This document shows, piece after piece, positions 1-9,498 of a stretch of 50,804 nucleotides of DNA. Numbering within the stretch: the first letter of the stretch is position 1; each line of letters opens with the position of its first letter. Position numbers and translations under genes: made by a program. Under the pieces are notes generated by a model. The model was not told where the DNA came from and ran no database searches. It saw only the letters and a program-made list of their open reading frames with translations. This DNA is from Defluviitaleaceae bacterium (GTDB taxonomy: Bacteria; Bacillota; Clostridia; Lachnospirales; WRBF01). The stretch spans positions 1 to 50,804 of the forward strand of contig WRBF01000009.1 of NCBI GenBank assembly GCA_009784685.1, in the 5' to 3' direction.

Positions 1-209
1 CGTATCCCCTCAAAACAGTAACAAAAACTTGTCTTTTTTCCGCTATACGTCTCAGTACTTTTGCTACGCAAAAGCCGCCTTTGGCGGCCGCCCTTCTTGG
101 CGGTACATATCAAAAGAACCTTAGCGTACCTTCGGGTACGCTAAGAACCTTTTTCCTGGTCTAGCGAAAAAAATTCTGCGTTTTTCTGCTACTGTTTTGA
201 GAGGATACG
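1..209 (-). repeat. Structured dispersed repeat, family A, copy 1
   Basis: The first 20 bases and bases 190-209 are inverted repeats with one mismatch. Read on the minus strand, the element has the same inner signatures as two other copies in this window (28845-28997 and 50643-50801): a CGCAG-ATTTTT block near one end and an AAAAAAGACAAG-TTTT block near the other, which pair through the adjoining bases (UUUUUUUCGCUA with UAGCGGAAAAAA). The middle of this copy is longer and holds several extra small hairpins, for example TAGCGTAC/GTACGCTA around 122-143. The outer arms differ in sequence from those of the other copies. The element may start before the window. It has no coding potential. It could be a MITE or a structured RNA; the paired arms are seen directly, the function is unknown. 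Confidence 0.7.
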
Positions 210-229
210 AGTATAATAATAGAAAATGA

Positions 230-958
230 GTGAAAAACATGAACAAACTGAGAATCTTAAAAGACTTAATACATAACACAAACAACATAGTCTTCTTCGG
301 CGGCGCAGGTGTTTCAACCGAAAGCGGGATTCCTGATTTTCGTAGTCCAGATGGGCTCTATAGCCAAAAATACAGGTTTCCGCCTGAAACTATGTTGTCG
401 CATGATTTTTTTATAAATAATACAGCTGAATTTTATGAATTTTATCGTGATAAGATGATTTATAGTAACGTCAAGCCGAACAAGGCGCATTTAAAGCTTG
501 CGAAGCTTGAACAATGTGGGAAGCTAAAGGCTGTTATAACTCAAAACATTGACGGACTGCATCAAATGGCGGGCAGTGAAAAGGTGCTAGAGCTTCATGG
601 TTCTGTTAATCGTAACAACTGTATGGTCTGCGGCAAGCCTTACGATATCAAAATGATAACAGAAATCGAAGGTGTTCCTCTTTGCTCTTGCAGCGGGGTT
701 ATAAAGCCGGATGTCGTTCTTTACGGCGAAGGGCTTGATAATGCGGTTGTAACAGAGGCAATAAGGTTTATTTCAAATGCGGATATGCTTATTATTGGTG
801 GGACATCACTAAACGTATACCCTGCGGCGGGTCTCCTTAATTATTACAAGGGTGATAAGCTCGTTTTGATTAATAAGGCGACAACATCATTTGATAAACA
901 TGCGGACTTAATTATTAATGATGCCATTGGGGAAGTTTTAGGCTCAATCCAGACATAA
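230..958 (+). CDS. cobB: NAD-dependent protein deacylase, sirtuin (Sir2/CobB type)
   Basis: Sirtuins remove acyl groups from lysine in proteins, consuming NAD and releasing nicotinamide and O-acyl-ADP-ribose; this one should act in the cytoplasm. Visible family motifs are GAGVSTESGIPDFRS (residues 25-39, NAD binding), TQNIDGLH (104-111), the catalytic His in LHGS (about 123), and a zinc ribbon of four Cys (131, 134, 152, 154). At 242 residues the length is normal for a bacterial single-domain sirtuin. The annotated start is GTG; an in-frame ATG nine bases on (239) is an alternative, and neither has a clear Shine-Dalgarno sequence. A TATAAT at 212-217 lies just after the repeat at 1-209, without a good -35, so the repeat may border or supply the promoter. 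The gene is monocistronic and ends in a bidirectional terminator. Confidence 0.93.
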   Translation: MKNMNKLRILKDLIHNTNNIVFFGGAGVSTESGIPDFRSPDGLYSQKYRFPPETMLSHDFFINNTAEFYEFYRDKMIYSNVKPNKAHLKLAKLEQCGKLKAVITQNIDGLHQMAGSEKVLELHGSVNRNNCMVCGKPYDIKMITEIEGVPLCSCSGVIKPDVVLYGEGLDNAVVTEAIRFISNADMLIIGGTSLNVYPAAGLLNYYKGDKLVLINKATTSFDKHADLIINDAIGEVLGSIQT

Positions 959-962
959 ATAT

Positions 963-995
963 AAAAGACGTGAACCTCTTGTGTTCACGCCTTTT
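963..995. terminator. Bidirectional intrinsic terminator
   Basis: AAAAGaCGTGAAC and GTTCACGcCTTTT form a 12-pair stem around a 7-base loop, flanked by A and T runs on either side. It lies between the convergent cobB-like and GTPase genes and can serve both strands. Confidence 0.85.
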
Positions 996-1010
996 ATATT
1001 CACGCTTGTG

Positions 1011-2348
1011 CTATTTTTTAATCTTCTTAATGAAATCTGACAAAACATCTTCCATATCAGGGTTGCCTATTTCTTGCAAATTGTATTCAACACGAGCTGA
1101 AGGTTTGCTAATTTCAACTATACGCCCAAGGTCGATAGGCGTTGCTACTACCACTGAATCGCAATCAGTTGCATCAATCGTCGCTTTTAAGTCATTAATT
1201 TGTTCATCGCCATAGCCCATTGCAGGTAAAAGCGCACCGATATCCGGATAGGTTTCATAAGTTTCTTTAAGCCTGCCGACTGCGTATTGTCTTGGGTCTA
1301 TTATTTCAGAAGCTCCAAAACGTTGTGCCGCAACTACGCCTGCACCTATTTTCATCTCGCCATGGGTAAGCGTAGGACCATCCTCAATAACTAAAACTCG
1401 TTTGCCTTTTATAACTTCGGGTTTATCAACTTTTATCGTTGATGCTGCATCAATAACTATAGCCTTTGGATTAACTTTTTCTATATTTTGTCTAACAGTC
1501 TGGATATCTTTAAAATCAGCGCTGTCGATTTTATTTATTACAACAACATCAGCCATGCGAAGCGTAACTTCACCCGGGTAATATCCAAGTTCATGCCCCG
1601 GTCTGTGCGGGTCAACAACCGTTACAGTCAAATCCGCATCATAGAATGGGAAGTCGTTGTTACCGCCGTCCCATAAAATTACGTCACATCCGTCCGGGTC
1701 ATTTTCAACCGCACGCAAAATTGCTTCATAGTCAACTCCGGCATAAATGATATTCCCGCGTGTTACATGCGGCTCGTATTCTTCCATTTCTTCGATAGTA
1801 CAATGATGTTTCGCAAGGTCTTCAATCGTTGCAAAACGCTGAACTTTTTGCGCTTCTAAGTCACCATAAGGCATAGGATGTCGGACTGCTATAACTTTTA
1901 AGCCATGTGACATTAATATTTCAATTATACGGCGAGATGTTTGACTTTTGCCGCATCCGGTACGGATTGCGCCTACTGCAACAACAGGTTTTGTGCTTTT
2001 GATTTTCGTGTTTTTATGTCCAAGAAGTGTAAAGTCCGCTCCGGCAGCGTTTACAATTGCACCAACGCCCATTACAGTCGAATATGTAACATCACTGTAT
2101 GCAAACACACACTCGTCAGCATCAAGCTCTTTTATAAGCTTTGGTAATTCCGCTTGATCATAAATCGGTATTCCTTCCGGATAAAGCTCTCCGGCGAGCG
2201 AGGCAGGGTATTTGCGCCCTGCAATATCAGGGATTTGTGCAGCGGTAAACGCCACTACTTTATAAGCAGGGTTATCCCTGTAAAAAGTGTTAAAATTGTG
2301 AAAATCTCTTCCGGCGGCACCGATTATTATTACTTTGCGTGAATCCAT
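1011..2348 (-). CDS. Cyclic 2,3-diphosphoglycerate synthetase-like P-loop GTPase (COG2403)
   Basis: The 445-residue protein resembles the family of predicted GTPases named after archaeal cyclic 2,3-diphosphoglycerate synthetase, which closes 2,3-diphosphoglycerate into its cyclic anhydride with ATP. An N-terminal Rossmann-like part opens with KVIIIGAAGRDFHNFN; a P-loop GAIRTGCGKSQTSR lies at 126-139, followed by VILWDGGNNDFPF (Walker-B-like) and a VVINKID motif typical of G3E/NTPase relatives. No TM segments are visible. The start is ATG behind AAAGGA. It stands alone, convergent with the sirtuin gene and about 60 bases after the HD-GYP gene, so co-transcription with the latter is possible. 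In bacteria the true substrate is uncertain; the family assignment is firm, the reaction is not. Confidence 0.85.
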   Translation of the reverse strand: MDSRKVIIIGAAGRDFHNFNTFYRDNPAYKVVAFTAAQIPDIAGRKYPASLAGELYPEGIPIYDQAELPKLIKELDADECVFAYSDVTYSTVMGVGAIVNAAGADFTLLGHKNTKIKSTKPVVAVGAIRTGCGKSQTSRRIIEILMSHGLKVIAVRHPMPYGDLEAQKVQRFATIEDLAKHHCTIEEMEEYEPHVTRGNIIYAGVDYEAILRAVENDPDGCDVILWDGGNNDFPFYDADLTVTVVDPHRPGHELGYYPGEVTLRMADVVVINKIDSADFKDIQTVRQNIEKVNPKAIVIDAASTIKVDKPEVIKGKRVLVIEDGPTLTHGEMKIGAGVVAAQRFGASEIIDPRQYAVGRLKETYETYPDIGALLPAMGYGDEQINDLKATIDATDCDSVVVATPIDLGRIVEISKPSARVEYNLQEIGNPDMEDVLSDFIKKIKK

Positions 2349-2411
2349 TACACATCATTCCTTTATGTTTTAGTCAGTGTGCTCAATTACCGCACATGCT
2401 CTAGTATTAAT

Positions 2412-3635
2412 CTAGTCTATAACCCTTACAATCATATGGCTAAGGTTTTCAAAACTTAATAAATCTACTATCTCATTATTATCTGTCATTTGAATAATAG
2501 GTCGCATGGCATATTCGTTATTTATAACAACTCCGAACCTTCCATTTGAAAGTTCAAGGCATGTATTAATTGGGTAAAGTTCAAGCTTATCTATAAAAAC
2601 CCTTACGACTTCGTAATCAAAGGCAGTTCCAACTTGGCTCATTACTAATTCGACTGCTTCCGCCGGGGGCATAGGCAAGCGGTAAGAACGGTAGCTTGTT
2701 ACTGCATCATATACATCGGCTACTGATATGATCTGTCCCCAAAGAGGGATTTTTTTACCGCTTAATCTATTTGGATATCCTGTCCCATCTATTTTTTCAT
2801 GATGAGTTAAAACCCCAAGTCTAAGAGCCATATCTCCTATGTTCCATTTTGCAATAAACTCAGATCCTAAAGCGGGGTGGTTTTTAATAGTTTCAAACTC
2901 TACATCAGTAAGTTTTCCCGGTTTATTTATAATTTCCTGCGGTATTAAAATCTTGCCGATGTCATGAAGCATTGCGCACCGACCTAGCTGACGGACTTCA
3001 TATCCGCTAAGCCCCATACTTTGACCTATAGATATTGAAAGAATGGCAACGCTTAAAGAATGGTGGTAAGTGTATTCATCATAACTTTTAATGCCTGCAA
3101 TATGAACTAAAGAATTTGATTCATCTAAAGAATCAACAAGTTTGTCAACTACATCTTCGATTTCTTTAACAGCTTTGTATGCTGTTGTCATGTTCTCAGT
3201 CGTTTTACCCTCATTAGCTATGCTGAACATGTTGCGTATGCTGTCAACTGCCATTTCACGCAATTCATCATCAACAAGCGCTTCAACTTTAGGCAGCTCT
3301 ATGTCGGGCTTTTTTGGGGGTTTTGGCGGGGATACTTCTTCTATATCTATTTTGGGCTTTTCGCTTTGTTTAGGCTGTGGAGGCTGGCTTTGCTTAGCAA
3401 GTTTCTGTGCTAAATCTGGATGATTATCTAAATAGTTGTCTGCTACTTTAACTAATGTATGAGTAACTCCATGCTCATGGAATCTTTCGATAGTTAAGTT
3501 AGAAAGTTTATCACCTTTTTTTGTCGAAATTCTTGTTCCTTTTTTTGCAATTAGGCTACCGTCTATAGCAGATATAATATCTTGATGAACAATCATGCCG
3601 TGTTCTATTTTTTCTATCGGAATCTGAATTAACAT
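2412..3635 (-). CDS. HD-GYP domain protein, probable cyclic-di-GMP phosphodiesterase
   Basis: HD-GYP proteins hydrolyse c-di-GMP, usually to GMP or pGpG. The C-terminal half carries the full signature: HHSLSV (about 191), LHDIGK (223-228), and HHEKIDGTGYP (278-288), the GYP motif being intact. The N-terminal ~75 residues (MLIQIPIEKIEHGMIVHQDI) match the DUF3391-like lead domain often joined to HD-GYP, and a Pro/Lys-rich linker follows at about 80-115. No membrane segment is seen, so it is cytosolic. I place the start at the ATG at 3635 (MLIQIPIEK), behind GAGGAAG, rather than at an upstream ATG at 3659 that would add eight residues. It is transcribed in the same direction as the NCS2 permease upstream, which ends 38 bases earlier. 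Confidence 0.9.
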   Translation of the reverse strand: MLIQIPIEKIEHGMIVHQDIISAIDGSLIAKKGTRISTKKGDKLSNLTIERFHEHGVTHTLVKVADNYLDNHPDLAQKLAKQSQPPQPKQSEKPKIDIEEVSPPKPPKKPDIELPKVEALVDDELREMAVDSIRNMFSIANEGKTTENMTTAYKAVKEIEDVVDKLVDSLDESNSLVHIAGIKSYDEYTYHHSLSVAILSISIGQSMGLSGYEVRQLGRCAMLHDIGKILIPQEIINKPGKLTDVEFETIKNHPALGSEFIAKWNIGDMALRLGVLTHHEKIDGTGYPNRLSGKKIPLWGQIISVADVYDAVTSYRSYRLPMPPAEAVELVMSQVGTAFDYEVVRVFIDKLELYPINTCLELSNGRFGVVINNEYAMRPIIQMTDNNEIVDLLSFENLSHMIVRVID

Positions 3636-3697
3636 AGAATACTCGCTTCCTCTCATCACTCATCGTTAAAGCCAATCAAAGCGCAAGGGAGTACACT

Positions 3698-5062
3698 TTA
3701 ATAGCCAAAAAATGCTTGCGAAATAATCCTTAAAACAAATAGCAGCGCAAGTATGTACATCATTATGCTTATATCTTTGTGTTTTCCTGTTGCCAATTTT
3801 AGAATTACATAACTTAAAACTCCGAAAATGATTCCTTCGGCGATATTGTACGTAAGCGGCATCATAATTATTGCAATAAATGCAGGTATTCCTTCGGTTA
3901 AATCGCTGAAGTCTATTTTAACAACATTTTGCATCATAAGAAATCCTACGATTACAAGAGTCGGGGCTGTTGCGAACACAGGTATAGCCGCAAATATCGG
4001 TGAGAAGAAAAGCGCAATACCAAACAAAACAGCAACTGTTAAAGCTGTAAGGCCTGTCCTTCCGCCTTCTGCAACGCCTGCCGCACTTTCAATATAAGTT
4101 GTTGTAGTCGATGTTCCAAGACCTGCACCAACAACAGTACCAACTGCATCAGACATAAGCACTTCTTTAATCCGTGGGAGCTTACCGCTTTTATCAGCAA
4201 ATCCTGCCTTTTCAGAAACACCAATAACAGTACCGATTGTATCAAACACATCAACAAACAAAAACGCAAATACTATTGTTACAAATGTAAATAGGTCAAT
4301 GTTAAAGCTTTCTGATTGAACATGTGAAAATGCCGATAAAATATTGTTTCCTGCTATTGATGGGGGAGCCGAGAAAATTCCTTCCGGGATAAGAGAAAAC
4401 ATTCCGGAATCATAATCCACTACATAGATTCCCGCTAATTGCAGTATTATACCGATTATCCATGTAATAAGGATGCTGAACAGAAGTGCGCCTCTAACTT
4501 TTAGCGAGAGTAAGACTATAGTTATAACTGTCCCCATAAGCATAAGAGCTACTGTTAAACTGCTGACATCACCGATGGTCACCGGGGCAGCAGGGACATT
4601 CATTACAACAAGCCCGCCGTTTACAAGACCTATAAAGGCGATAAATAAGCCTATACCTGCGCTAACCGCAAGTTTCAAATTTTTAGGAATAGCTTCAAAT
4701 ATCGCTTCTCGAATTTTAAAAAACGACATAAAGATAAACAAAATACCTTCAATAAAAACAGCAATAAGGGCTATTTGCCAGCCCCATACCAAACCGACAG
4801 TATACGCAAAAAATGCGTTAAGCCCCATACCGGGGGCAACCGCAAATGGATATTTTGCATAAAATGCCATCATTAACGTAGAGATAACTGTAGAAATAGC
4901 CGTCGCAGTAAAAACTGCGCCCCAGTCCATGCCGGTAACCGACAAAATATTCGGGTTGACTATTAAAATATATGCCATGGTCATAAATGTGGTAGTTCCG
5001 GCGAGAATTTCGGTTGAAACATTAGTTTTGTTTTTTTCTAGTTTGAATAATCTTTCTAACAT
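3698..5062 (-). CDS. NCS2-family purine permease (AzgA/PbuG/PbuO type)
   Basis: This 454-residue polytopic membrane protein imports purine bases (guanine, hypoxanthine or adenine) by ion symport. The N-terminus MLERLFKLEKNKTNVSTEI followed by LAGTTTFMTMAYIL is the standard opening of the COG2252 branch, and the conserved internal stretches FLFVDVFDTIGTVIGV and GAGLGTSTTTTYIESAAG are present. About 12-13 hydrophobic segments are spread over the whole length. Upstream (5063-5212) I looked for a purine riboswitch, common before such genes, and saw neither the paired-loop motifs nor a regulatory stem. The start ATG follows GAGGGCAAAGGGCAC. Substrate choice among purines cannot be settled from sequence. 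Confidence 0.92.
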   Translation of the reverse strand: MLERLFKLEKNKTNVSTEILAGTTTFMTMAYILIVNPNILSVTGMDWGAVFTATAISTVISTLMMAFYAKYPFAVAPGMGLNAFFAYTVGLVWGWQIALIAVFIEGILFIFMSFFKIREAIFEAIPKNLKLAVSAGIGLFIAFIGLVNGGLVVMNVPAAPVTIGDVSSLTVALMLMGTVITIVLLSLKVRGALLFSILITWIIGIILQLAGIYVVDYDSGMFSLIPEGIFSAPPSIAGNNILSAFSHVQSESFNIDLFTFVTIVFAFLFVDVFDTIGTVIGVSEKAGFADKSGKLPRIKEVLMSDAVGTVVGAGLGTSTTTTYIESAAGVAEGGRTGLTALTVAVLFGIALFFSPIFAAIPVFATAPTLVIVGFLMMQNVVKIDFSDLTEGIPAFIAIIMMPLTYNIAEGIIFGVLSYVILKLATGKHKDISIMMYILALLFVLRIISQAFFGY

Positions 5063-5212
5063 GTGCCCTTTGCCCTCTTCCTAATTAATTCTTGTGTAGC
5101 TCCTATATAGTCCTAACCAAAAGTATCAAGCTATATTTATTTTAAACGATAATGCCGGGATTAACAACCCCATATTTTTGTAATAGTAGTGTTAAATTTT
5201 AGACAATTTGTG

Positions 5213-7432
5213 TTACAGCAAATCAATAACAATTTCAGCATCTTTACCACCTAAACCTTTAAGTCGTTCACCTTCCCTTTCAACAGCATCTTTAAGCTCA
5301 TTATAATTCCGCATAATTTTATCAACCATGGCAACTGTCTTTTCCGTGTCAATATTTGAAGCATCAATGCAAAGCGGCATGTTTATGTAGTTCATAAATG
5401 CTTCAACCTTTGGGTCATAAACTAAGCCGATAATCGGCAAGCCTGCTGTTACTGTATAGATAAGAGCATGGAGTCTCATTCCTATTGTCAGCTTTGTGAT
5501 GCTGATTATGCCCATAAGCTCACGCACGTTATATTCGTTTTTAAGAAGCACATGCTCACATTTTATTCCCGAAATAACATCTTTTGATATGTTGTCATCA
5601 AAAGGATGATGCATCGGTATAAACAGTGGGATAAGCTGATGCTTTGCAAAAAGTTCGTTGATAATTGCGGTAATTTTGAGAATAAAATCATCATCTTTAT
5701 TCTTCCAATGCCGGATAGATATTGCGGCATATTTCTTTGTTTTATCAATTCCCTCCTTCGCAAGAATTTTATCAAGGTCTTCGCCGTCAATCGGCTGTAT
5801 TGCAAGAACAGGGTCGCTCGACAAAGCAATATTAGGATTTTTAACGCCAAGCTTTTTAAGTTCTTCAAGTGAATCCGGTTCACGAAGCGTTATATAATCG
5901 CATATATCAAGAGCTTTTTTAGCCCTAAGCCGATTTTTCGCCTTAGAAACAGGTCCAATGCCGTTCGCATACATCATCATAGCCTGTCCGCAGCGTTTTG
6001 AAAGGAACATAAGCATAATGTAATATATGAGTGAACGGGTGCTTGTGCTGTCTTGAATTAAGCTTCCGCCTCCATTTAAGAGCAGTCTGGTCCGCTTCAT
6101 AGACTTTATTATTTTGAAGATATTCAAACGGTTAATCGATGTAACATCATGTATTTCAGCTGTGGTTTTAGGGGTTCTTGACAAAACTACAATTCTAATA
6201 TCCGGCTTTTGACTTCGAAGCCTGTCTATAATTGCGCTTAAGATAGCATCGTCACCGCTGTTGTTAAACCCATAATATCCGCTCATCATAACATCAAACA
6301 TATTGCCGGTTTCATGTTCACGTTTTAAAATATCTTTGTAAATTTCGATATGCTTGTCCTTCATATCATCCGTTGAAAAGTTTTCAGAGGCATATTTATA
6401 TAAATTTCCGCCGAGTAGCTGCTGTAACGGTTTGTTTTCAATAAAATCAAGCAAGCATCCCGCTATGCCGTTGTAGTCGCCTGCTTCGGCTAAAAGCCCG
6501 GTTTTACCTTGCTTTATCAGATCGGGTATTCCTCCGACTGCTGTTGAAACGGTAGCTTTGGACATTTTTGCACCTTCTAAAAGTGCATATGTAAAACTTT
6601 CGGAATGTGAAGTTATAACGTTTATATCAATTGCGTTTAAAAAGCTGTAAATATCGTTTATAAAGCCGAGGAATTTTATATTTTCTGATATTCCAAGCTT
6701 TTCAGACAGTGAAACAAGACTGGCCTTTTCTTCACCTTCGCCTGCAAGCAAGAAGATGACATCTTTATTTTTTTTGAGGACTTCTGCGGCGGCATGTAAA
6801 AAAATATCATGCCCTTTAACTTTAGCAAACCTCCCAATTATACCAATAATTGTTTTCCCATCTGCATTTATTTCGTGAGCTTTTAAAAAAGTTTCCTTGC
6901 TTAAATAAGTTACGTCCTCTGAAAAGTCAATTGCGTTATACACAGTATAGATATTGTTCTGATTAAATCCTCTGTTTGTCAACATTTTTTTAAAGCTTTC
7001 AGAGACGCCTATATAGTAATCAAACTGTTTAAGCGAAAGTTTATTAAGGCTTGTAAATAGCACTTTTTTATAAAAGTTTTGTGTAAAATCAAGAAGATAG
7101 TCGCTGTGAATTGTTGTAACCATTGGTGTTTTGATGTGTATTTTAAGCAGCGAAGCAATAAAATTAGCTCTTGCTCCGTGGGCATGTATAACATGATATC
7201 GGTTTGACCGTACAAGTTTTTTAAGTTTTGAAATTGCGCTTAAATCGTTTCTGTGTTTTTGCTTTATTAAAATGGTTGGGATATCTGTGTTTAACGATTC
7301 TTTATAAAATACGCCGTCGGTAAAACATACGACAGTTGCGTCGATATCTTTCGAAAGTGCTTTAAGTAAAGTAAGAACATGAGTTTTTGCGCCGCCGCTG
7401 TCGCCGCCGCTTATTAGATGCAATACTTTCAT
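5213..7432 (-). CDS. Fusion of GT4 glycosyltransferase and CsaB polysaccharide pyruvyl transferase
   Basis: The 739-residue protein joins two enzymes usually encoded apart. Residues 1 to about 375 form a GT-B/GT4 glycosyltransferase: GGDSGGAKTHVLTLL at the N-terminus, HAHGARANFIASLL, IIGRFAKVKGHD, and the donor-site region TYALLEGAKMSKATV. From about residue 378 a CsaB domain begins (SGYYGFNNSGDDAIL), with LLNGGGSLIQD and GMRLHALIYT, typical of polysaccharide pyruvyl transferases. CsaB places ketal pyruvate on secondary cell-wall polysaccharide, the ligand of SLH-domain S-layer proteins. It is the last gene of a four-gene operon; its ATG overlaps the preceding stop by four bases. The fusion suggests sequential action on one wall glycan. 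No stop or frameshift separates the domains. Confidence 0.88.
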   Translation of the reverse strand: MKVLHLISGGDSGGAKTHVLTLLKALSKDIDATVVCFTDGVFYKESLNTDIPTILIKQKHRNDLSAISKLKKLVRSNRYHVIHAHGARANFIASLLKIHIKTPMVTTIHSDYLLDFTQNFYKKVLFTSLNKLSLKQFDYYIGVSESFKKMLTNRGFNQNNIYTVYNAIDFSEDVTYLSKETFLKAHEINADGKTIIGIIGRFAKVKGHDIFLHAAAEVLKKNKDVIFLLAGEGEEKASLVSLSEKLGISENIKFLGFINDIYSFLNAIDINVITSHSESFTYALLEGAKMSKATVSTAVGGIPDLIKQGKTGLLAEAGDYNGIAGCLLDFIENKPLQQLLGGNLYKYASENFSTDDMKDKHIEIYKDILKREHETGNMFDVMMSGYYGFNNSGDDAILSAIIDRLRSQKPDIRIVVLSRTPKTTAEIHDVTSINRLNIFKIIKSMKRTRLLLNGGGSLIQDSTSTRSLIYYIMLMFLSKRCGQAMMMYANGIGPVSKAKNRLRAKKALDICDYITLREPDSLEELKKLGVKNPNIALSSDPVLAIQPIDGEDLDKILAKEGIDKTKKYAAISIRHWKNKDDDFILKITAIINELFAKHQLIPLFIPMHHPFDDNISKDVISGIKCEHVLLKNEYNVRELMGIISITKLTIGMRLHALIYTVTAGLPIIGLVYDPKVEAFMNYINMPLCIDASNIDTEKTVAMVDKIMRNYNELKDAVEREGERLKGLGGKDAEIVIDLL

Positions 7433-8949
7433 TTGTTTTCACACTCTCTAATCCGGATACACTTTGCTCCGGCACAAACTCCTATAACAATCCAGAACGT
7501 AAGCATAACACGAGGGTAGAACCAAATATATTCAACAAATCCCATAGCTAAAACGGCAATAAGCCCGGATGCCGCACCTATTGCATAATATTTAAGCTCA
7601 ATGGATTTAGTGTTTATAGCCGTAACGGCGGCACCTTTTATCGTGGTAAACATTAAAACCACAAAAGCGATAATCCCAAAAATCCCTAGTTCAATCCAAA
7701 TTTGCATAAATAAATTATGTGAATGCATAGCGGTCATTGCGAGCTCATGCGCAACTGACCGATAGACAAGCGCAAATGCCACCGGTCCCATGCCTATGCC
7801 AAAAAGCCAAAATCTTCTAATGACTTCCATAGAGCCTTCCCATATCCAAATACGGAAAATGCTTGATGTATCCCGCCCGATTGTCATAACACGAGCTACT
7901 ATTTGTTCGGGTATGAATGGAATCCCCAAAATGCCTAAAACCATAAAAAACGGCACAAGCCTCTTATTTGCAAGAAGAACAAAAAACGCTGCACCAATAA
8001 CCGCTGATAAATAAGCAGATCGGGAAGATGTTAAAACAAGGGCTAAAAGACCAACCGCAGCAGATCCCACAATTACAAGCCTTAAAAAGTCTGACTTTAA
8101 AGAAAAAACTGCCCCAATAATTATAGGCAAAATCATTATAAGAAACTCGGCGTAGTTGTTAGGGTTGTCCATTGTTGAATAAAGCCTTGCTGCCCCCATA
8201 CTCATTGCGGTATCGATAAACTCTAGGCGAATTTCTATCCCCATATGAAGCCTATACATACCATAAAGTGCCGTAAAAAGCACAGCCGCCGCAAGAGCAA
8301 ATACGATTAAACGCAAGTTCTCAATTGATGTTATAGCTGCCTGTACCAAAACGGCTATAACAACACAGGAAAGTAAAAACGAAAAAATACGGATACCGTC
8401 TCCGCCGCCAAATCCGGTGAACAAGCTTAAAGCGGCAATAAATGTAAAAACGATTACAGCCGCCGGAATATCTTTAAATCGGAATGATTTCCTAAATCCT
8501 GCGGCTACTTGAACCGCATAGATAGCAAGAAGCCCTGTAGCCCCTAAAAGCAAATAACCATTGCTCCAAAACGAATGAGGGACTATCATCGCAACAAAAA
8601 TAAACAAGCAAACCGAATGTTCAAAAAACCTGCCCTTATGGTTAAGAACAGAACCCCTTATAATCCTTGCTGTTAAGCTGTTTTCAACATGCAAAACTTT
8701 GTAAAGCCATTTGAGCATATCGGAAAGTTTGCCTGTAATAAAGCCTACAAGCCTCAAAATGCAGCTTTCTTCGAAATAAGATATTTTGCTTTCAACACAG
8801 AAAAAAGAATAAACAGCCGTCAAAATAAAACTTTTCTTAAGTCTGGCTCCAATTCCTGCCATAAGCTTATAAGAAAAGCTTTGCTCATACCAACCGTTTA
8901 GCTTTTTATATATCGCATATATGAAATTCAAAAACAAGCTATGTGTCAT
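7429..8949 (-). CDS. O-antigen ligase/polymerase-family membrane protein
   Basis: The 506-residue protein has roughly 11-12 hydrophobic segments and the Wzy_C/O-antigen-ligase region: YSTMDNPNNYAEFLIMILP, then SSRSAYLSAVIGAAFF, and the extracytoplasmic part MTAMHSHNLFMQIWIELG. The long loop with conserved His (SHN) is the usual mark of the family. Such enzymes polymerise or transfer glycan from undecaprenyl carrier on the outer face of the membrane. An N-terminal cytosolic extension of about 110 residues precedes the first segments. It lies in the GT4-DUF4330-ligase-CsaB operon, a combination that fits synthesis of a pyruvylated wall polysaccharide. Start ATG at 8949 follows a weak GGGAAG. 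Confidence 0.85.
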   Translation of the reverse strand: MTHSLFLNFIYAIYKKLNGWYEQSFSYKLMAGIGARLKKSFILTAVYSFFCVESKISYFEESCILRLVGFITGKLSDMLKWLYKVLHVENSLTARIIRGSVLNHKGRFFEHSVCLFIFVAMIVPHSFWSNGYLLLGATGLLAIYAVQVAAGFRKSFRFKDIPAAVIVFTFIAALSLFTGFGGGDGIRIFSFLLSCVVIAVLVQAAITSIENLRLIVFALAAAVLFTALYGMYRLHMGIEIRLEFIDTAMSMGAARLYSTMDNPNNYAEFLIMILPIIIGAVFSLKSDFLRLVIVGSAAVGLLALVLTSSRSAYLSAVIGAAFFVLLANKRLVPFFMVLGILGIPFIPEQIVARVMTIGRDTSSIFRIWIWEGSMEVIRRFWLFGIGMGPVAFALVYRSVAHELAMTAMHSHNLFMQIWIELGIFGIIAFVVLMFTTIKGAAVTAINTKSIELKYYAIGAASGLIAVLAMGFVEYIWFYPRVMLTFWIVIGVCAGAKCIRIRECENK

Positions 8950-8991
8950 CTGTTAAACTTCCCATCTAATTCCCATACATACTACAACATA

Positions 8992-9498
8992 TTATTGTTG
9001 AGGAACTGCTTCAAACCCGGAAAGCCGCACGAAGAACCTGCTCCTGCCGGCACGGATTGTTAAAGTTTGTCCGATCGTATAAACATTACCGCTTATTCTA
9101 ACGCCTCCGTCTTCAATTATTACGCCGGTTGCACGGGATACTATTTCAAGCGATGAAAAGTTTTCTGCTTCTGCCATAACCTGGTTACCCATTGCATCTT
9201 GAGTATGGATAATCCCTCTGTCAACATCAAAATCAATTACTCTTCCGAAGCTAACGTTTCTTTGATCATCCTCTACCAAGCCGCCCATTTCAAGGTTATC
9301 AACCGCAAAATCGGGGGACATTTCAGCGAAAAATGAAAGCTTTATCTCTTGTTGGTTCACTATCGGTGATACAACGCCGGGGCTTATATATCTAAGCCCA
9401 ACATACCCGCCGACAAATACAACCGCAAGTATAATGAACAAATCGATTATATTTATTATCCCGAAAATACGTCCTTTTTCATCAATTAATTTTCTCAT
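8992..9498 (-). CDS. DUF4330-family membrane-anchored protein
   Basis: A 168-residue protein beginning MRKLIDEKGRIFGIINIIDL followed by one N-terminal TM helix (about 20-40) and an extracytoplasmic beta-rich domain. This layout and opening match DUF4330, a family often encoded inside cell-wall polysaccharide clusters next to an O-antigen-ligase gene. No catalytic motif is evident. Its ATG overlaps the stop of the upstream glycosyltransferase (ATGA), so translation is probably coupled. A structural or adaptor role in the glycan machinery is inferred only from context. Confidence 0.8.
   Translation of the reverse strand: MRKLIDEKGRIFGIINIIDLFIILAVVFVGGYVGLRYISPGVVSPIVNQQEIKLSFFAEMSPDFAVDNLEMGGLVEDDQRNVSFGRVIDFDVDRGIIHTQDAMGNQVMAEAENFSSLEIVSRATGVIIEDGGVRISGNVYTIGQTLTIRAGRSRFFVRLSGFEAVPQQ

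Noticed and set aside
963-995. Operator between the convergent sirtuin and GTPase genes
   Set aside because: The inverted repeat is flanked by A and T runs and lies at two gene ends; a terminator explains it.
5063-5212. Purine riboswitch upstream of the NCS2 permease
   Set aside because: Neither the conserved loop pair nor a three-way junction could be found on the minus strand; only an AT-rich gap.
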